A DNA stretch of 64,000 nt from Aradus depressus (taxonomy: Eukaryota > Arthropoda > Insecta > Hemiptera > Aradidae): assembly GCA_963662175.1 (NCBI GenBank), contig OY759218.1, forward strand, positions 2,720,001 through 2,784,000, written 5' to 3'. The first letter of the stretch is position 1; every line of letters starts with the position of its first letter. Below the pieces are notes generated by a model. The model did not search any database. It saw only the letters and a list, made by a program, of their open reading frames with translations, and was not told the origin of the DNA. This document shows positions 42,180-53,836 of this stretch, piece by piece. Both the position numbers and the translations under genes were made by a program.

Positions 42180-43075
42180 CTGATAATGATTTTATCGATA
42201 TGACATTTGTATCCAGAACCTTCTAAGTTCGACGATTTTCAGCCAAATGCCAAAGGGTAATGAAGGTGTTGACACGAAACTTCCTAACCAAAAATTACTG
42301 TCTGTCTATGTTTATGTGTGTCTGTGAACACGATAACTCCCGATAGAATGAATGTATGGGCACGACATTTTATACTTGGAGAAAACTATATTCTTGAGGC
42401 AAGATGATATTTTCTTGACATTATCTTCTTACAGACTTAAATCAAAAAACATTCCTCCTACTTTGTATAGCTTGGGTAGTAAAACTCTATTCTCATCGAG
42501 CGAATCACCTGGTGTCTACTATACCCTATCACCGACTGGTGACTACTACTATTCCCTACCACCTAGGGGTGTCTACTATACCCTATCACCGACTGGTGTT
42601 TACTACTATTCCCTATCACCGACTGGTGACTACTACTATTGCCTATCACGTACTGGTGTCTACTATTCCCTATCACCTAGGGGTGTCTACTATACCTTAT
42701 CACCGACTGGTATCTACTTCTATTCCCTATCACCTTCTGGTGTCTGCTATTCCCTATCATCTAGTAGGTGCCTACTATTTCCTATCGACGACACAAAATA
42801 CAGAATACAACTTTTTTGCCGCAAGAACATTTTTTCTTGCCACAAGAATATTATTCTTGCCGCATGAATATATTTTTCTCCGTGTAACCTAACCATCCCT
42901 ATGTGTATCCAGAACCTCATAAGGACAACACATGTTAATGTTCCGCGAAATCAGTCGAAGGGAAGGGAGGGATCAGGGGCGGGAGGCTTTTCACAAAATC
43001 CCTAATAACTGCCGATGTAATGATTGTATCAACACAAAATTTAATATAAGGATTCAGAAGCTATCAAGAGACACG
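42180..43075 (-). repeat. ACTTCC-family copy interrupted by TIR element
   Basis: The unit GATAACTCCCGATAGAATGA (42322) is cut at about 42376 and resumes at about 42896 with TATGTGTATCCAGAACCTCA; the two halves abut logically in the family sequence. Confidence 0.65.
42377..42895. mobile_element. TIR element with internal minisatellite
   Basis: The left end GGAGAAAACTATATTCTTGA and the reverse complement of the right end (GGAGAAAAATATATTCATGC) are inverted repeats, each continuing with GGCAAGA motifs. Between them lie about ten units of 27 or 30 bp (CTATCACCGACTGGTGTCTA). A 171-codon frame spans them only because the units are multiples of three. The class is unknown and the target duplication unclear. 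Confidence 0.6.
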
Positions 43076-43079
43076 CCAA

Positions 43080-43415
43080 GTCCGAAAAAAATGTCGAAAG
43101 ACACTGCTGTGTTACTTTTCTCGTGACACCAAATGCCACTTTTTGCATCGAAAAATGTATATTATTCATTAACAAAATGATGTTTTTTCCGACATTGCCG
43201 TCTGGAGAACTCCGAGCTGAACAAAATTAAAAAAAAAAGTAGCCAAAAAGAATAATTTTTGACCAAGTTTCGAAGGGTCAAAATTGGCAAAAAATAACCT
43301 TTTTTTTCTTTTTCCTTTTTCAGTGTCCGGGCGTCCGGATGACATCATCAATGTTAACATATGAACTTTTTTTAAATGTATAATAAATATCATGTGATCT
43401 ATATATGTAAAGATA

Positions 43416-43464
<49 letters not shown>

Positions 43465-44435
43465 CCCAATATTATAACTATAACGAAAAAAAGACAGCAA
43501 CGATAAATTACATTAAGGAAATTGATAATAATAAGAAAAAAGTGAAAAACGTTTGTGTTTGTTATTACGTGTTCAAACCTGTCCCAGTTTTCTAACTAAT
43601 TCCAGTTTACTAACTGCTAATCCCAACTAACTGCTCGTACTTAGCCGTGCTTTTCAGTTTTACTGATTTTATCTTCTTCACTGACAGGAACTCGGAAAAT
43701 ATGAAATTCTGGTGAAAACTCGCGCCTACTACCAGAGAACTCTTTCATCACTCTGGTGGACATGAGCCCAACTCTATTTGTAGCCTAAAGTCGATTAGTT
43801 TCCGAGGATGAGCGAAAACTTACTTGATTTAGTCGGTGATTCACCGACGACGATTTTATTAATTTTTTTCTCTCAGTCCTATCAGAAAGAACCCTTCAAT
43901 TTGAAATGATACTCGACGATTTTTCGTATGAGAGCTAGGGGCTGGCCATAAGCGAAAACATAAGATAATTGTTTTTTAGTTTTACACTCGCATAATTGTA
44001 CAAATTATGTGTGTCTGAAGCCCAAAGAAAAAAAAAAAAGAAAAGTATCTTCACGAATGGGTATTAGACTTCGAGAAGCGGAGTGGAAAAAGAATAAGAT
44101 GCTTCCAGCAGGACAGGAAACATAAGTTTATTTCAAGTCTAAAGAAGTTGGCATGAAGTTTGTAATGTAATATTGACTTGGCAAGCGAAGTTTACTGTCA
44201 GTCATACATATTCTAATTCGGTTGTCAACACAATCCGCGACGTGCATTCACGAAACTATGGGGGAGAAACTAGGGATAACGAAATGTACAGGCTTTATAC
44301 AGACTAATGTAGTCGGTGTAATTATTCCAGATTTAAAAGTTACATAACTTTTGCATGAGTGGACGTATTGAGATAAAACAAGGTGCGAATGGAACAAAGT
44401 CTGCTTCAATTAGTTTTCATAAATTGACTCCGTTA
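43080..44435. other. No gene; (AT)n and SINE-A scrap
   Basis: An (AT)n run lies at about 43418-43459. A minus-strand SINE-A fragment is at 43720-43785 (revcomp GGGCTCATGTCCACCAGAGT). Nothing else is assigned. Confidence 0.6.
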
Positions 44436-44439
44436 ATTG

Positions 44440-44745
44440 GATTCTCATATTAAATTTTGAGTTGATACATCAGCAGTTATTAGGTTTTTGAGTTGAGGTC
44501 CCTCTGATTCCCCGTTTCCTTCTGTCGATTCTTCTGAAAATTGACAGAATTTGAATATACTTGAAATGAATGAATATATCGACACAAAATTTTGTATGAG
44601 GATTTAGAGGCCACTTATAAGTCGAATATTGAGTTTAAGCCATTGATGGAGAGGATTACGAAAATGTAATTGATTAATTCGTGCTAGGGAATTACATAGC
44701 TGGTGATTCACACACTTTTTTTTTTTTTTTTTTTTTTCATTTTTG
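44440..44745 (-). repeat. ACTTCC-family fragments and poly-T
   Basis: GATTAATTCGTGCTAGGGAA near 44670 is the terminus, followed by about 21 T (44718-44738). Confidence 0.65.
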
Positions 44746-45109
44746 TAAAAGGAGATTGGAAGTAAAAGATGCAAAGAAGGAGGTTGGCAGCATTTCGAGT
44801 CCCGCCACAGTTCGTATTAACTTTTCTTCTTAGTAAATAGAAGTTTATTTTTATATAGTAAATATTCATTTAATAGCATATACCTACAGTAAATACACTC
44901 CATATTCCATATGAGCATCTGAACTTCAATTCATCGTAAGAAGAGATCATCCGACATCAAAATTGTCATGGATTGACTTCGCTGAACATCAATAATAAAT
45001 TTTGTAAATATGTTTAAAATTAATATTTGTAAATTAGTAATCAATTTAGGATTTGTGGTGAGAAACTCGAACATATTGTCGAAACTTGTAATATATGAAC
45101 GTGGAACTG

Positions 45110-45345
45110 AGGCAACCGGTCCAATTTAGTGACCCATACCATCGAGCATAGCACACTTTTGACCCAACCGAAGGCATAAACTTCCTCCATTTCTGCCCAG
45201 AAGGCAGGTTACTTTAATAGCTTAGATATATTGGGAGAGCTGGTGTTTACACCTAGGGATCTAAGCATTTCAAACCGTTTCAAACCCTTGTTCTTGAATT
45301 CAGAAGGCAGCACGCTATCTCTGAGCTACTGGCGCCCTCTACTTG
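45110..45345 (-). mobile_element. SINE-B, tRNA-headed
   Basis: The reverse complement begins AGAGGGCGCCAGTAGCTCAG, then AGATAGCGTGCTG, with B box GGGTTTGAAAC; the body has CTTAGATCCCTAGGTGTAAA then CACC. The head resembles SINE-A but the body differs, so it is a second family. Body fragments recur at 37990, 39748 and 40157. Confidence 0.55.
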
Positions 45346-45349
45346 ATAA

Positions 45350-46690
45350 TTTAGAACAGGAAACAAATAAACCCACCAAAAATAACATGTATTTTAATGA
45401 CCAAATGTATTTCAACTACTACTCCAGTTGAACAACACTTAGAACCGGTTCTGTTTCCTCATATGCATTTAGTGATTGTGATTAATTGTGTTCCATGTAT
45501 CATTTATCTTAGTCAATATTTAATATGACTATTTGATATTTTTTATTTTGTTATAATTTCAAATTATATCTTCATTGTTATTCATTTAGTTCTTAATGAA
45601 AGGAAAAGCTTATAATTTTAATAATATTCTCTTGTCTTCATTAATCTTTTTGTTAAATACATAAACATTATTTCAAGCATTTGGGGGGATTTTCTAGTTG
45701 AAATTCAAACCCCTCCCTTATATACCTGATGTACTTATAAATATTATTCTCACTCAGCAAACTTGTCTTAGCTTATAACGAAACCTGAGATGTTATAATG
45801 CCGAAACCGGTAGTTTTCGTGTCCAATTTTTTTGTGGGAAAGACAGTATTATATAGATATAGATAAGATGTTTGTTTTATTTATTAAATAAACTCAGGGT
45901 TTGTTAAGGTTCTACATTTTTTTATACATACATATTCTTTTATGTTATGATGAATTTTTTATTATATTTTTTTGAAACATGAGAAGTTGAATTCCTCCCT
46001 ATTGGAAGAAACCATAAGACGAAGTCTCTCTTGTACTCACGTCTGGCACCAAAAAGGACGATTGAAATTTTATTATAACATCATTTATAATTTTCATTCC
46101 CTTCAAGAAATAACTTTGCGATGGCATCCCAGTCTTTGAATTTTAATGCCAACTGGGCTGTTGAATAGAACCACTTTGTATCAAGAAAGATTCTTCCAAA
46201 CGCCTGAGGGAGTTGTTCTTTTTAATATTCTTTTAATTTAATTTATTGGTAAGAGCTTCACTCGTAATTTTAACTATTTATTTATTTATTCTAGATGAAA
46301 AGTAGACCTCATCCCTAAGACGATCAACAAATTTTCTTTTAAAGTTTATTTTTTTTCCTAGCGCTGAATATCTTTACTTGTAAATTTCATTTCCCATCAA
46401 TTTTAATTTATTAATTAATTTCTTTTAAACACTTCATTTAAATTTTTACTTATCAATACTTTTCAATTTTCTCCTCTCTAAATCTTTTTTTATTTATCCA
46501 TTACACTAGTTTACAAAATAAGAAAAAAGTTGTGTCCTTCCTGTAACTTTTATATTGTTTTATTTAGTTGCAAACTAAACGTAAACATATATTTTTTTTA
46601 TCTTTATCACGTCAGAAACTAAAGTTATCACATTTCATTTTCGGACTACCCACAACAAGTTGGTTCTGAATTCATTCTCAAATTTTGATG
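45350..46690. other. No gene recognised; AT-rich
   Basis: Mostly AT-rich. The only signal is the hammerhead-like core at 45778-45820. Confidence 0.45.
45778..45820 (+). ncRNA. Hammerhead-like core
   Basis: ACGAAAC, CTGAGA (one base short of CTGANGA), a loop ending GCC, GAAACCGGTA, GTTTTCGT. ACGAAAC and GTTTTCGT pair as stem I with one extra T. ACCGGT is self-complementary. The missing core base argues that this copy is dead. Confidence 0.4.
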
Positions 46691-46714
46691 CAGTGCAGTG
46701 TTCAGATTAATAAA

Positions 46715-47620
46715 ATGTATTTTCAAAATGTCAAAAAGGTTTTGTAAAGTACATCCTGACCGTTTTTGTTACGTTTGTGGTGAACTTATTACATTTAAGC
46801 AAGGATATCCCATAACGGAATCACTCAAAGAAGCCTATTTTTTCATTTCAAAATATCGGTATCTCACCAGGGCAAAAAGTGCACTCCTCACGTATTTTGT
46901 GAAAGATGTAGAAGAACGCTAAGCTCCTGGGCTGCAGGTGGAAACAGATCTTTGAATTTTAATATGCCAATGATATGGAGGGAACCATGAAACCACGAAA
47001 ATGACTGCTACTTCTGTCTTACTAAGACATTTGGTTTTAATAACAAGAACAAAGATAAAATTATATATGCAGATGTTCCTTCGGTTACTAAACCTGTCTG
47101 CAGTTCAGACAAGCAGCAAGTTCCAGAACCTCCCGGTTGTTCCAGCAAAACCTTTATGACTAACACGGAATCCGAAGAAGTTCAAATTCAAAATCAAGGT
47201 AACATAAGTTCAGATGAATTGTTTCATGATGATGAAGAACCACACATGGTAACTCAGTCTGAACTGAATGATTTAGTAAGAGATTTACACCTATCTAAAT
47301 CCATTATGAATTACTAGCATCACGACTGCAACAATGGAGGTTACTTGCTCCCAATACAAGAGCTACTCTGTATCGTACGCGAAGTGAATGTTTTTCAACA
47401 TATTTCAAGAAAGAAAACTAATTTTGTTTCTGTTATGATATAGTTGGGCTTTTCAAAGAAATGCAGCAGCCTTATAAGCCAGAAGAATGGCGGTTATTCG
47501 TTGATTCATCGATTTCACCAGGATCTTAGATTTTTTGAGCGAAATTGTCAAGGATACTGGGACCAGGCCATGTTAGGTGACTATTGCTGGACTATTATAG
47601 GATAAGGTCTATTATATGTA
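46715..47620 (+). pseudogene. Transposon-like Cys-rich protein, decayed
   Basis: MSKRFCKVHPDRFCYVCGEL opens the protein at about 46728, followed after a shift by LCERCRRTLSSWAAGGNRSL, a stop, and NDCYFCLTKTFGFNNKNKDK. Later frames give SELNDLVRDLHLSKS, an RLQQWRLLAPNTRATLYRTR stretch and KPEEWRLFVDSSISP. This order (two Cys clusters, acidic linker, LSKS, then WRLF/DSS) matches a repetitive uncharacterised family I remember from arthropods and Hydra, probably carried by a transposon. Several shifts and stops. Confidence 0.6.
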
Positions 47621-47884
47621 TATGACACAGATACAAAAAAATACAAGAAAAAAGCTAAGGCAATTCATTTTTAATTTTTTAAATATTTTTGTAAGCATTT
47701 TCTTAAAAATCCAAAACAATGATTATTTTGGAAACGTGACGTGTTGGATTTTTTTTCATATTTATTTAAAACTTAGTGCACCTCAATTGTAAAGAAAAAA
47801 CACTTTTCATTTCAAGGACAAAACCTTGTAAACTAGTGTTATTAATCTTCATATCTAAATCATATAATTTTATTATCTATACTA

Positions 47885-48250
47885 ATTGAGGGTGCCGATA
47901 CCCTCCCGTTAAAGAAACCTACCCTAGGTGAATACAAATTTAGGGTAGGCAACATTTTCTACTCCCACTGTAGAGTCGGGTTCATGTCCTCCAGAGTGAC
48001 AAAAGAGCGCTCTGGTAGTTAAAGCCTGTGCATGAGTCACAATAACTAATTATATCTTACAAGTTATCGCTTATATTTATGACCTAATGGAAAACTTCTT
48101 CAAATAAAAGTTGTAGATACAACTGAAAGGCACATTTTATATGAATTACGATTTTTGACAGGTCGCTCGGTTTACGAAATAAATGCCAAAAACCGTCCTT
48201 AATTGTCGTTTTGAAACTTATTTTACAAGCTTTTATTTAGCTTGCTTTGT
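47885..48250 (+). repeat. SINE-A fragment followed by Repeat A
   Basis: SINE-A 47885-48045 (ACCCTAGGTGAATAC to GTGCATGAGTCACAATAACT), then Repeat A from 48055 (CAAGTTATCGCTTATATTTA). Confidence 0.7.
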
Positions 48251-48429
48251 TGTCTGTCTGCAACAAATCTTGCAAATCGATTTTAACCCCTTTCCAATTA
48301 ACCGATTGACTTGAAATTTAGTACAGTCGCATAACTCAAGTGACAATATATGCTTCCGGTGTTAATTGCGAAAAATGAAAGATGGCGGCTGCAATATGGC
48401 GGATAGGTGTTAGGAAATGACTATTAGAA

Positions 48430-48813
48430 ATGTTTAGTAGTGCAGGTTGTGAATCTAATATTAAACTGCAGCTCTTCCTCTGAGTGATGCAGACTATGTC
48501 GTTCCAATCTGTCTTCACGCTGCTCGGGTGTTTCTGCAGCTCTTGTCTGTAAGATATGCAGCCTATGTCGTTCCAATCTGTCTTCACGCTGCTCGGGTGT
48601 TTCTGCAGCTCTTGTCTGTAAGATATGCAGTCTATGTCGTTCCAATCTGTCTTCACGCTGCTCGGCTGTTTCTACAGCTCCTGTCTGTAAGATATGCAGT
48701 CTATGTCGTTCCAATCTGTCTTCACGCTGCTCGGGTGTTTCTGCAGCTCTTGTCTGTAAGATATGCGGTCTATGTCGTTCCAATCTGTCTTCACGCTGCT
48801 CGGCTGTTTCTAC
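48430..48813 (-). repeat. 69-bp minisatellite, left block
   Basis: About five and a half units of the array that continues at 53837. The unit on the minus strand encodes 23 residues (LERHRLHILQTRAAETPEQR then EDR). It is cut at CTAC (48810-48813) by the LTR element. Confidence 0.92.
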
Positions 48814-49655
48814 TGTAACGTTCTATATTGTCCATTACATGTAATATTTAAGAAATGGAAAATAAAATAAGTAAATACAACCTGTTTAGTAGACCTAAGG
48901 AAGGTTACTGGGGGTTATCTAATCGATTTGTACCAGGATCGATATAGTTTCAAAATATATCAAATCATTTATTTCAATTATGTCACAAATTTAAATTATA
49001 GGCTAATAATTTGTTAACTATAAATGTAAGCAACTGGGATTGTGTGCGGGAATATGATAGTGATATAAAAAAACCCAGATGTTTAGTGCTAAAGGCTGTA
49101 AAAATTGTGGGCCAATGAGAGAGCTGAATCCACAACAGGAGAGTAGTGAGCTGTCCCCTCGTGGAGAAGAGTCGTTGTTCAGAGTGAGATGTGAGAGGGT
49201 GTCTGTGGAGGGATCTGTGGAAAGATGTGCAGTGGAGTCAGTTTGATTGTCTGAGGACATAGAAGAAAAAGTGTGTGTGTATCCCGTAATAATGAAGATC
49301 AACTGGTAAAGACAGAGGACGTCAGAGGTCTACCAACAATCCCATCTCATCAGTGGTACAAAACGAAATCATCGATCATCAACTCAATACAGCATGCAAG
49401 CCCCGCAGGTTTAGTTGAATGTGTGTTTAAAAAAGAAAACTCTCTATGTCTGTAAAATTTATGTGATACTAACCCATAAAAATGTCATGATGAAATTTAA
49501 AATAAAAGAAAAATGTAACAAATTATTTTAAAGTCTTTATTTTTATTTATAAATTATACATAACCAGGTTCTCTCATAATCGTTATTTCATATAATTATT
49601 ATTAAATTATATAATTAAATTAAAATATCAAGTAGCATTAATAACGAGCGTTACA
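48814..49655 (+). repeat. 5' LTR
   Basis: 842 bp, TGTAACG to CGTTACA, AATAAA at 49501-49506. Differs from the 3' LTR at 49638 (T/C) and 49646 (G/A) as far as I can see. The 94- and 60-codon frames inside are not genes: they recur unchanged in the other LTR. Confidence 0.93.
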
Positions 49656-49665
49656 AATGTCTCTT

Positions 49666-49739
49666 CGAACAGGGACTTGAAAAATTAAGTACTTGAAACA
49701 TCAGGGATTTGAAATATTAAATTTTATATGGCGCCCGAA
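49666..49739 (+). promoter_or_regulatory. tRNA-Lys-like primer binding region
   Basis: CGAACAGGGACTTGAA at 49666-49681 equals the complement of the T-arm side of tRNA-Lys but lacks the TGGCGCC that should precede it. TGGCGCCCGAA, the acceptor-end complement, occurs separately at 49729-49739. The proper site may be split or rearranged. Confidence 0.5.
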
Positions 49740-49835
49740 AAAGAAAAGAAAATTATAAAAGGACCTTATGTATAATTTTGTAAAAAATATTTGTAAAAAT
49801 TAATTTTAAAACTGTATAAAAAGTTAGCGTCCAAA

Positions 49836-50714
49836 ATGGCCGACTATAATAGAAGTTCTCAGAGAACAAATCTGAACAATAATGGCGGACAAAATAGAAT
49901 TACTTATGATAATTGCCTTCAGCCGGAGAGTGAGACGAATATAAATTTAAACACCATGATGGAAATGATAATAAAAAATATGAACGTAAATTTTGAAATG
50001 CAATCAAAACATTTTAATGAAATAAAGGTAGAACTAAATTCAAAAATTGATGAATTGAAGGAAGACGTAAGCATAAAATTTGAAAATGTACAAAAAGATG
50101 TCAACAAACGTTTCGATCAATTTAATAAAATTGTTGATCTGAAATTTAGTGATCAAAGTTTAGAAATAAATCATAAATGTGAACAATTAAATAATAAGAT
50201 AGAAAGTGCGGTAGAAGCTGTCGAGAGTAAATTAAATAAAAATATGAGTGTAGAGGGACAGGAAAATAATGAAACACAGAAGAAAATAAAATTCAATAAG
50301 AAGATAGACAAATTTAAATTTATTAAAACCATAATAACTAATGGTATTGTTATAAAAAAACATAAGTATGATAATTGTCGAAAAATAAAAGTATTATATC
50401 ATAAAAAGATCCCGAACTTAAGAAAACATGAAAGAAATAAAAGGAAGAGTCCTAAAAAATTTGGATGTAGAGAAATAAATTCAGATAAATGTGTAAATAT
50501 AATTAACAAAAATTACAGTTATAAAAATTATAAGAGATCAAATTTTAAACATAATAATAAAGAATATTTTGAAAATTCAAAAACATTATACCTAGGTCAA
50601 AGGCAGGAACAGAAAGACAGAAAAATAATTATAAATAACAATCATAAATATCGGAGAAAAGATAATCGTAAACTAAATTATAAATATAAAAGAAAGAAAA
50701 TAATAAGTGTTTAA
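49836..50714 (+). CDS. Gag-like protein of the LTR element
   Basis: 292 residues, start ATG in AAAATGG. Residues about 1-40 are Asn/Gln-rich; about 40-140 are a charged heptad-like region predicted by eye to be coiled coil (FNEIKVELNSKIDELKEDVS); 155-292 are extremely Lys/Asn/Arg-rich with no canonical zinc knuckle. It is the only intact gene in the element, so it is likely structural or RNA-binding. Codon use is very A-rich. Whether it is a complete gag or gag fused to out-of-frame polypurine sequence is unclear; I see no homologue by eye. Confidence 0.6.
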   Translation: MADYNRSSQRTNLNNNGGQNRITYDNCLQPESETNINLNTMMEMIIKNMNVNFEMQSKHFNEIKVELNSKIDELKEDVSIKFENVQKDVNKRFDQFNKIVDLKFSDQSLEINHKCEQLNNKIESAVEAVESKLNKNMSVEGQENNETQKKIKFNKKIDKFKFIKTIITNGIVIKKHKYDNCRKIKVLYHKKIPNLRKHERNKRKSPKKFGCREINSDKCVNIINKNYSYKNYKRSNFKHNNKEYFENSKTLYLGQRQEQKDRKIIINNNHKYRRKDNRKLNYKYKRKKIISV

Positions 50715-52994
50715 CCGATGAAATTTTGGATATTGAAAAGTGCTTGTCTAGGATAATGATCTGGAACTATAAAATGTAACATTAAAATTAATAAAAAAAA
50801 AATAGAAATAGAAAGTATCAGCTAATATGTTGAATTTTGTCGAAATGAATAATTGCAAAATAAAATGATATAATTAATTAATGAAAAATGTACCTGAGAT
50901 TTGATATCACAATTTTATCTGTCAAGAATTGTTTGCATGTAAAATTTGAGTTAATAAAAATCAATAAAAATAAAAAAAAATAAAATTAATGTAAACAAAG
51001 AAGTTGTCACTCGGTGTTTGAGCTGTCTAATTAATAAATAGTTGAAGTAAAAACTAAAGTTAGAAATAAAAATATGGAGCGTAAGAGAAATGATATGGCA
51101 ACTAAGTATTTGCAAGTTGAACTGATAAATGGATAAAGGATGGAACAGCTGTTAGAGTCTTTTATGATAAACAACTGATATTTGTAAACACGTCAAAGAA
51201 TGTTAATATTGATTGTGTATTTATTTTTATGATATGTCTTGTTATTATTTTTATATGATGTATGCTATATTTTTTGTATTAGTGTGGTGGTATTATAAAA
51301 GAGGTAATAATGACCAATTTTGGGTCTGAGACTGAGTAAAAATATGAGAGTGGGTGATGTTCTGTCATAGAATAAAAAAAAAAAAAAAATAAAATATTCG
51401 CGAAATTTTTGGAGTTATACAATGGACCATTTATAGTTGCCGAAAATTTTAATAATGGATCATATCTCATTAAATATTTATCCCCTAAAAATAGAGTAAA
51501 AGGTATATTTAACATCAGAGAACTTAAAGTATTATAATGTCTGAACCATGAATGTCAACTGTATAGCTAGTCACACAGTTTTTTTATTACAAAGAATAAA
51601 TAGATAGTACTGTGTTTGTATTTCCGGATCTCTGTGTATTTTTTTATTTTTTTTTCTTCTCCCAGGTCCACCATGCGAACTATATCTAAAAAAAAAAAAA
51701 ATATATAGAACATTACTAAAAAAATTTATTTATATCGATGAAATATTTTGTGATAAGATGGAAGAGATATATTGTGCATGTGATATTATAAAGAGTATCG
51801 TAATTGTAAAGGGGTATTTTTATGGATATTTATAAAATAAAAAAAAAATTATATAATTAAAATTAGATGTAAATAATGTTTAGTTTACTCTGCACTCTGT
51901 ACAGAAAATTTTTGATTTTAAATGTTTTTAAATAAAAACATATTTATTTATTGTAATATTATATTTATGGTGGTTATTTTATGGGAAATTTTATAATAAG
52001 GGTTAGTCTCGAATTGAACTATTTATTGGTATTTATGCATGCATTTTTTTATGGTATTGGTGATAAAATAAAAATATTTATAAAAAAAAAAAAAAAAAAA
52101 AAAATATATTAGTTTAAAGGGTTTGTTAGTGTTATTTAACCGTAATTGTCAACAACGTGGGCCATGTTGATTTAAGGAGTTTAGCGTCCTTACGGAAACG
52201 AGTTATATTAACCCACAAATGGTTTTTGAGAGCGATAATCGCTCGTAGGTTCAGAATAATAGATTGATAAAAGGAATTATCCTAAAATGGATAATAAAAA
52301 AAAAAATAAAAACATATAATATTGAAATATAACCTTGAAAGTAATTCCGTCTAATAATAATAATAATAATAAATAAAAAAAAAAAAATATAGATAATTGA
52401 AAGGAGAGAGGGAATTGTACTTTTAATTAGAAGGAAGGATTAAAGAATGATTATTAAAAATTTTTAGGCTTAGCCTATAGGTGGGAAGGAATTGGATTAT
52501 GAGTATTTTATGGTAGTAGGCGAAGATCCAAGGAGATCAGGATGGTTAAGAGATACCAGGGAGATTATTTAAGAATTTTAGATTATATTAAGGAGTGTGG
52601 GTAAATTGTATGGCAAATTAATGATTAGTGTTGGAATTTTGAATGTAGAATTTGCGTATGGAGAATAGAGTAGTGGTAAATAGAAGAAATGAGAAAATAA
52701 AGTAAAATAAGAAAATAAATCTAATATAACAGTATGATAAGACGTAAATAAATTAATTGAATTGGATTTGTTACCTAATTGTTGTATAATATTATTAAAA
52801 GGAGTTACCTTGAAGAATGTATTCCATAATAGACAAAAAATTTGTGTGTAATTAATTAAGTATAGAAACTGGGTCACCATGTTATTTTTGGGTCGCCAAG
52901 TGGGACATATAACCATAAGATTATGAAATAGTTTGGTACTAAACACTTATGTAAGCAAATGAATGATATATTTTGATATTTTAGCAGAGGGCAA
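50715..52994. other. Non-coding interior of the LTR element
   Basis: Apart from the integrase relic there is no credible frame. Poly-A at about 52082-52103 and an ATA-rich stretch at 52340-52390. Confidence 0.7.
51397..51537 (+). pseudogene. Integrase C-terminal relic
   Basis: The frame reads FAKFLELYNGPFIVAENFNN and ends RVKGIFNIRELKVL then stop, which is the chromatin-side tail of Ty3/gypsy-type integrase. It follows directly on a poly-A run (51373-51389), marking a deletion junction. This shows the element descended from a pol-bearing ancestor. Confidence 0.75.
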
Positions 52995-53836
52995 TGTAAC
53001 GTTCTATATTGTCCATTACATGTAATATTTAAGAAATGGAAAATAAAATAAGTAAATACAACCTGTTTAGTAGACCTAAGGAAGGTTACTGGGGGTTATC
53101 TAATCGATTTGTACCAGGATCGATATAGTTTCAAAATATATCAAATCATTTATTTCAATTATGTCACAAATTTAAATTATAGGCTAATAATTTGTTAACT
53201 ATAAATGTAAGCAACTGGGATTGTGTGCGGGAATATGATAGTGATATAAAAAAACCCAGATGTTTAGTGCTAAAGGCTGTAAAAATTGTGGGCCAATGAG
53301 AGAGCTGAATCCACAACAGGAGAGTAGTGAGCTGTCCCCTCGTGGAGAAGAGTCGTTGTTCAGAGTGAGATGTGAGAGGGTGTCTGTGGAGGGATCTGTG
53401 GAAAGATGTGCAGTGGAGTCAGTTTGATTGTCTGAGGACATAGAAGAAAAAGTGTGTGTGTATCCCGTAATAATGAAGATCAACTGGTAAAGACAGAGGA
53501 CGTCAGAGGTCTACCAACAATCCCATCTCATCAGTGGTACAAAACGAAATCATCGATCATCAACTCAATACAGCATGCAAGCCCCGCAGGTTTAGTTGAA
53601 TGTGTGTTTAAAAAAGAAAACTCTCTATGTCTGTAAAATTTATGTGATACTAACCCATAAAAATGTCATGATGAAATTTAAAATAAAAGAAAAATGTAAC
53701 AAATTATTTTAAAGTCTTTATTTTTATTTATAAATTATACATAACCAGGTTCTCTCATAATCGTTATTTCATATAATTATTATTAAATTATATAATTAAA
53801 TTAAAATATCAAGTAGCACTAATAACAAGCGTTACA
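52995..53836 (+). repeat. 3' LTR
   Basis: 842 bp, same ends and AATAAA (53682-53687) as the 5' LTR. Confidence 0.93.

Larger units (their letters stand above)
48814..53836 (+). mobile_element. Young non-autonomous LTR retrotransposon
   Basis: 5,023 bp with two 842-bp LTRs, TGTAACG...CGTTACA, flanked by CTAC (48810-48813 and 53837-53840). Inside: a tRNA-Lys-like primer site, one 292-codon gag-like gene, a relic of the integrase C-terminus (51397-51537), AT-rich DNA, and AGCAGAGGGCAA before the 3' LTR. Protease, RT, RNase H and the integrase core are absent, so it must have moved with help from a relative. Confidence 0.93.

Noticed and set aside
42352..42867. Tyr/Ser/Pro-rich repeat protein frame
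   Set aside because: Open only because the 27/30-bp repeat units are multiples of three; it starts in an ACTTCC repeat.
49018..49455. 94- and 60-codon frames, repeated at 53199-53636
   Set aside because: Identical copies lie in both LTRs; they overlap on opposite strands and show no domain.
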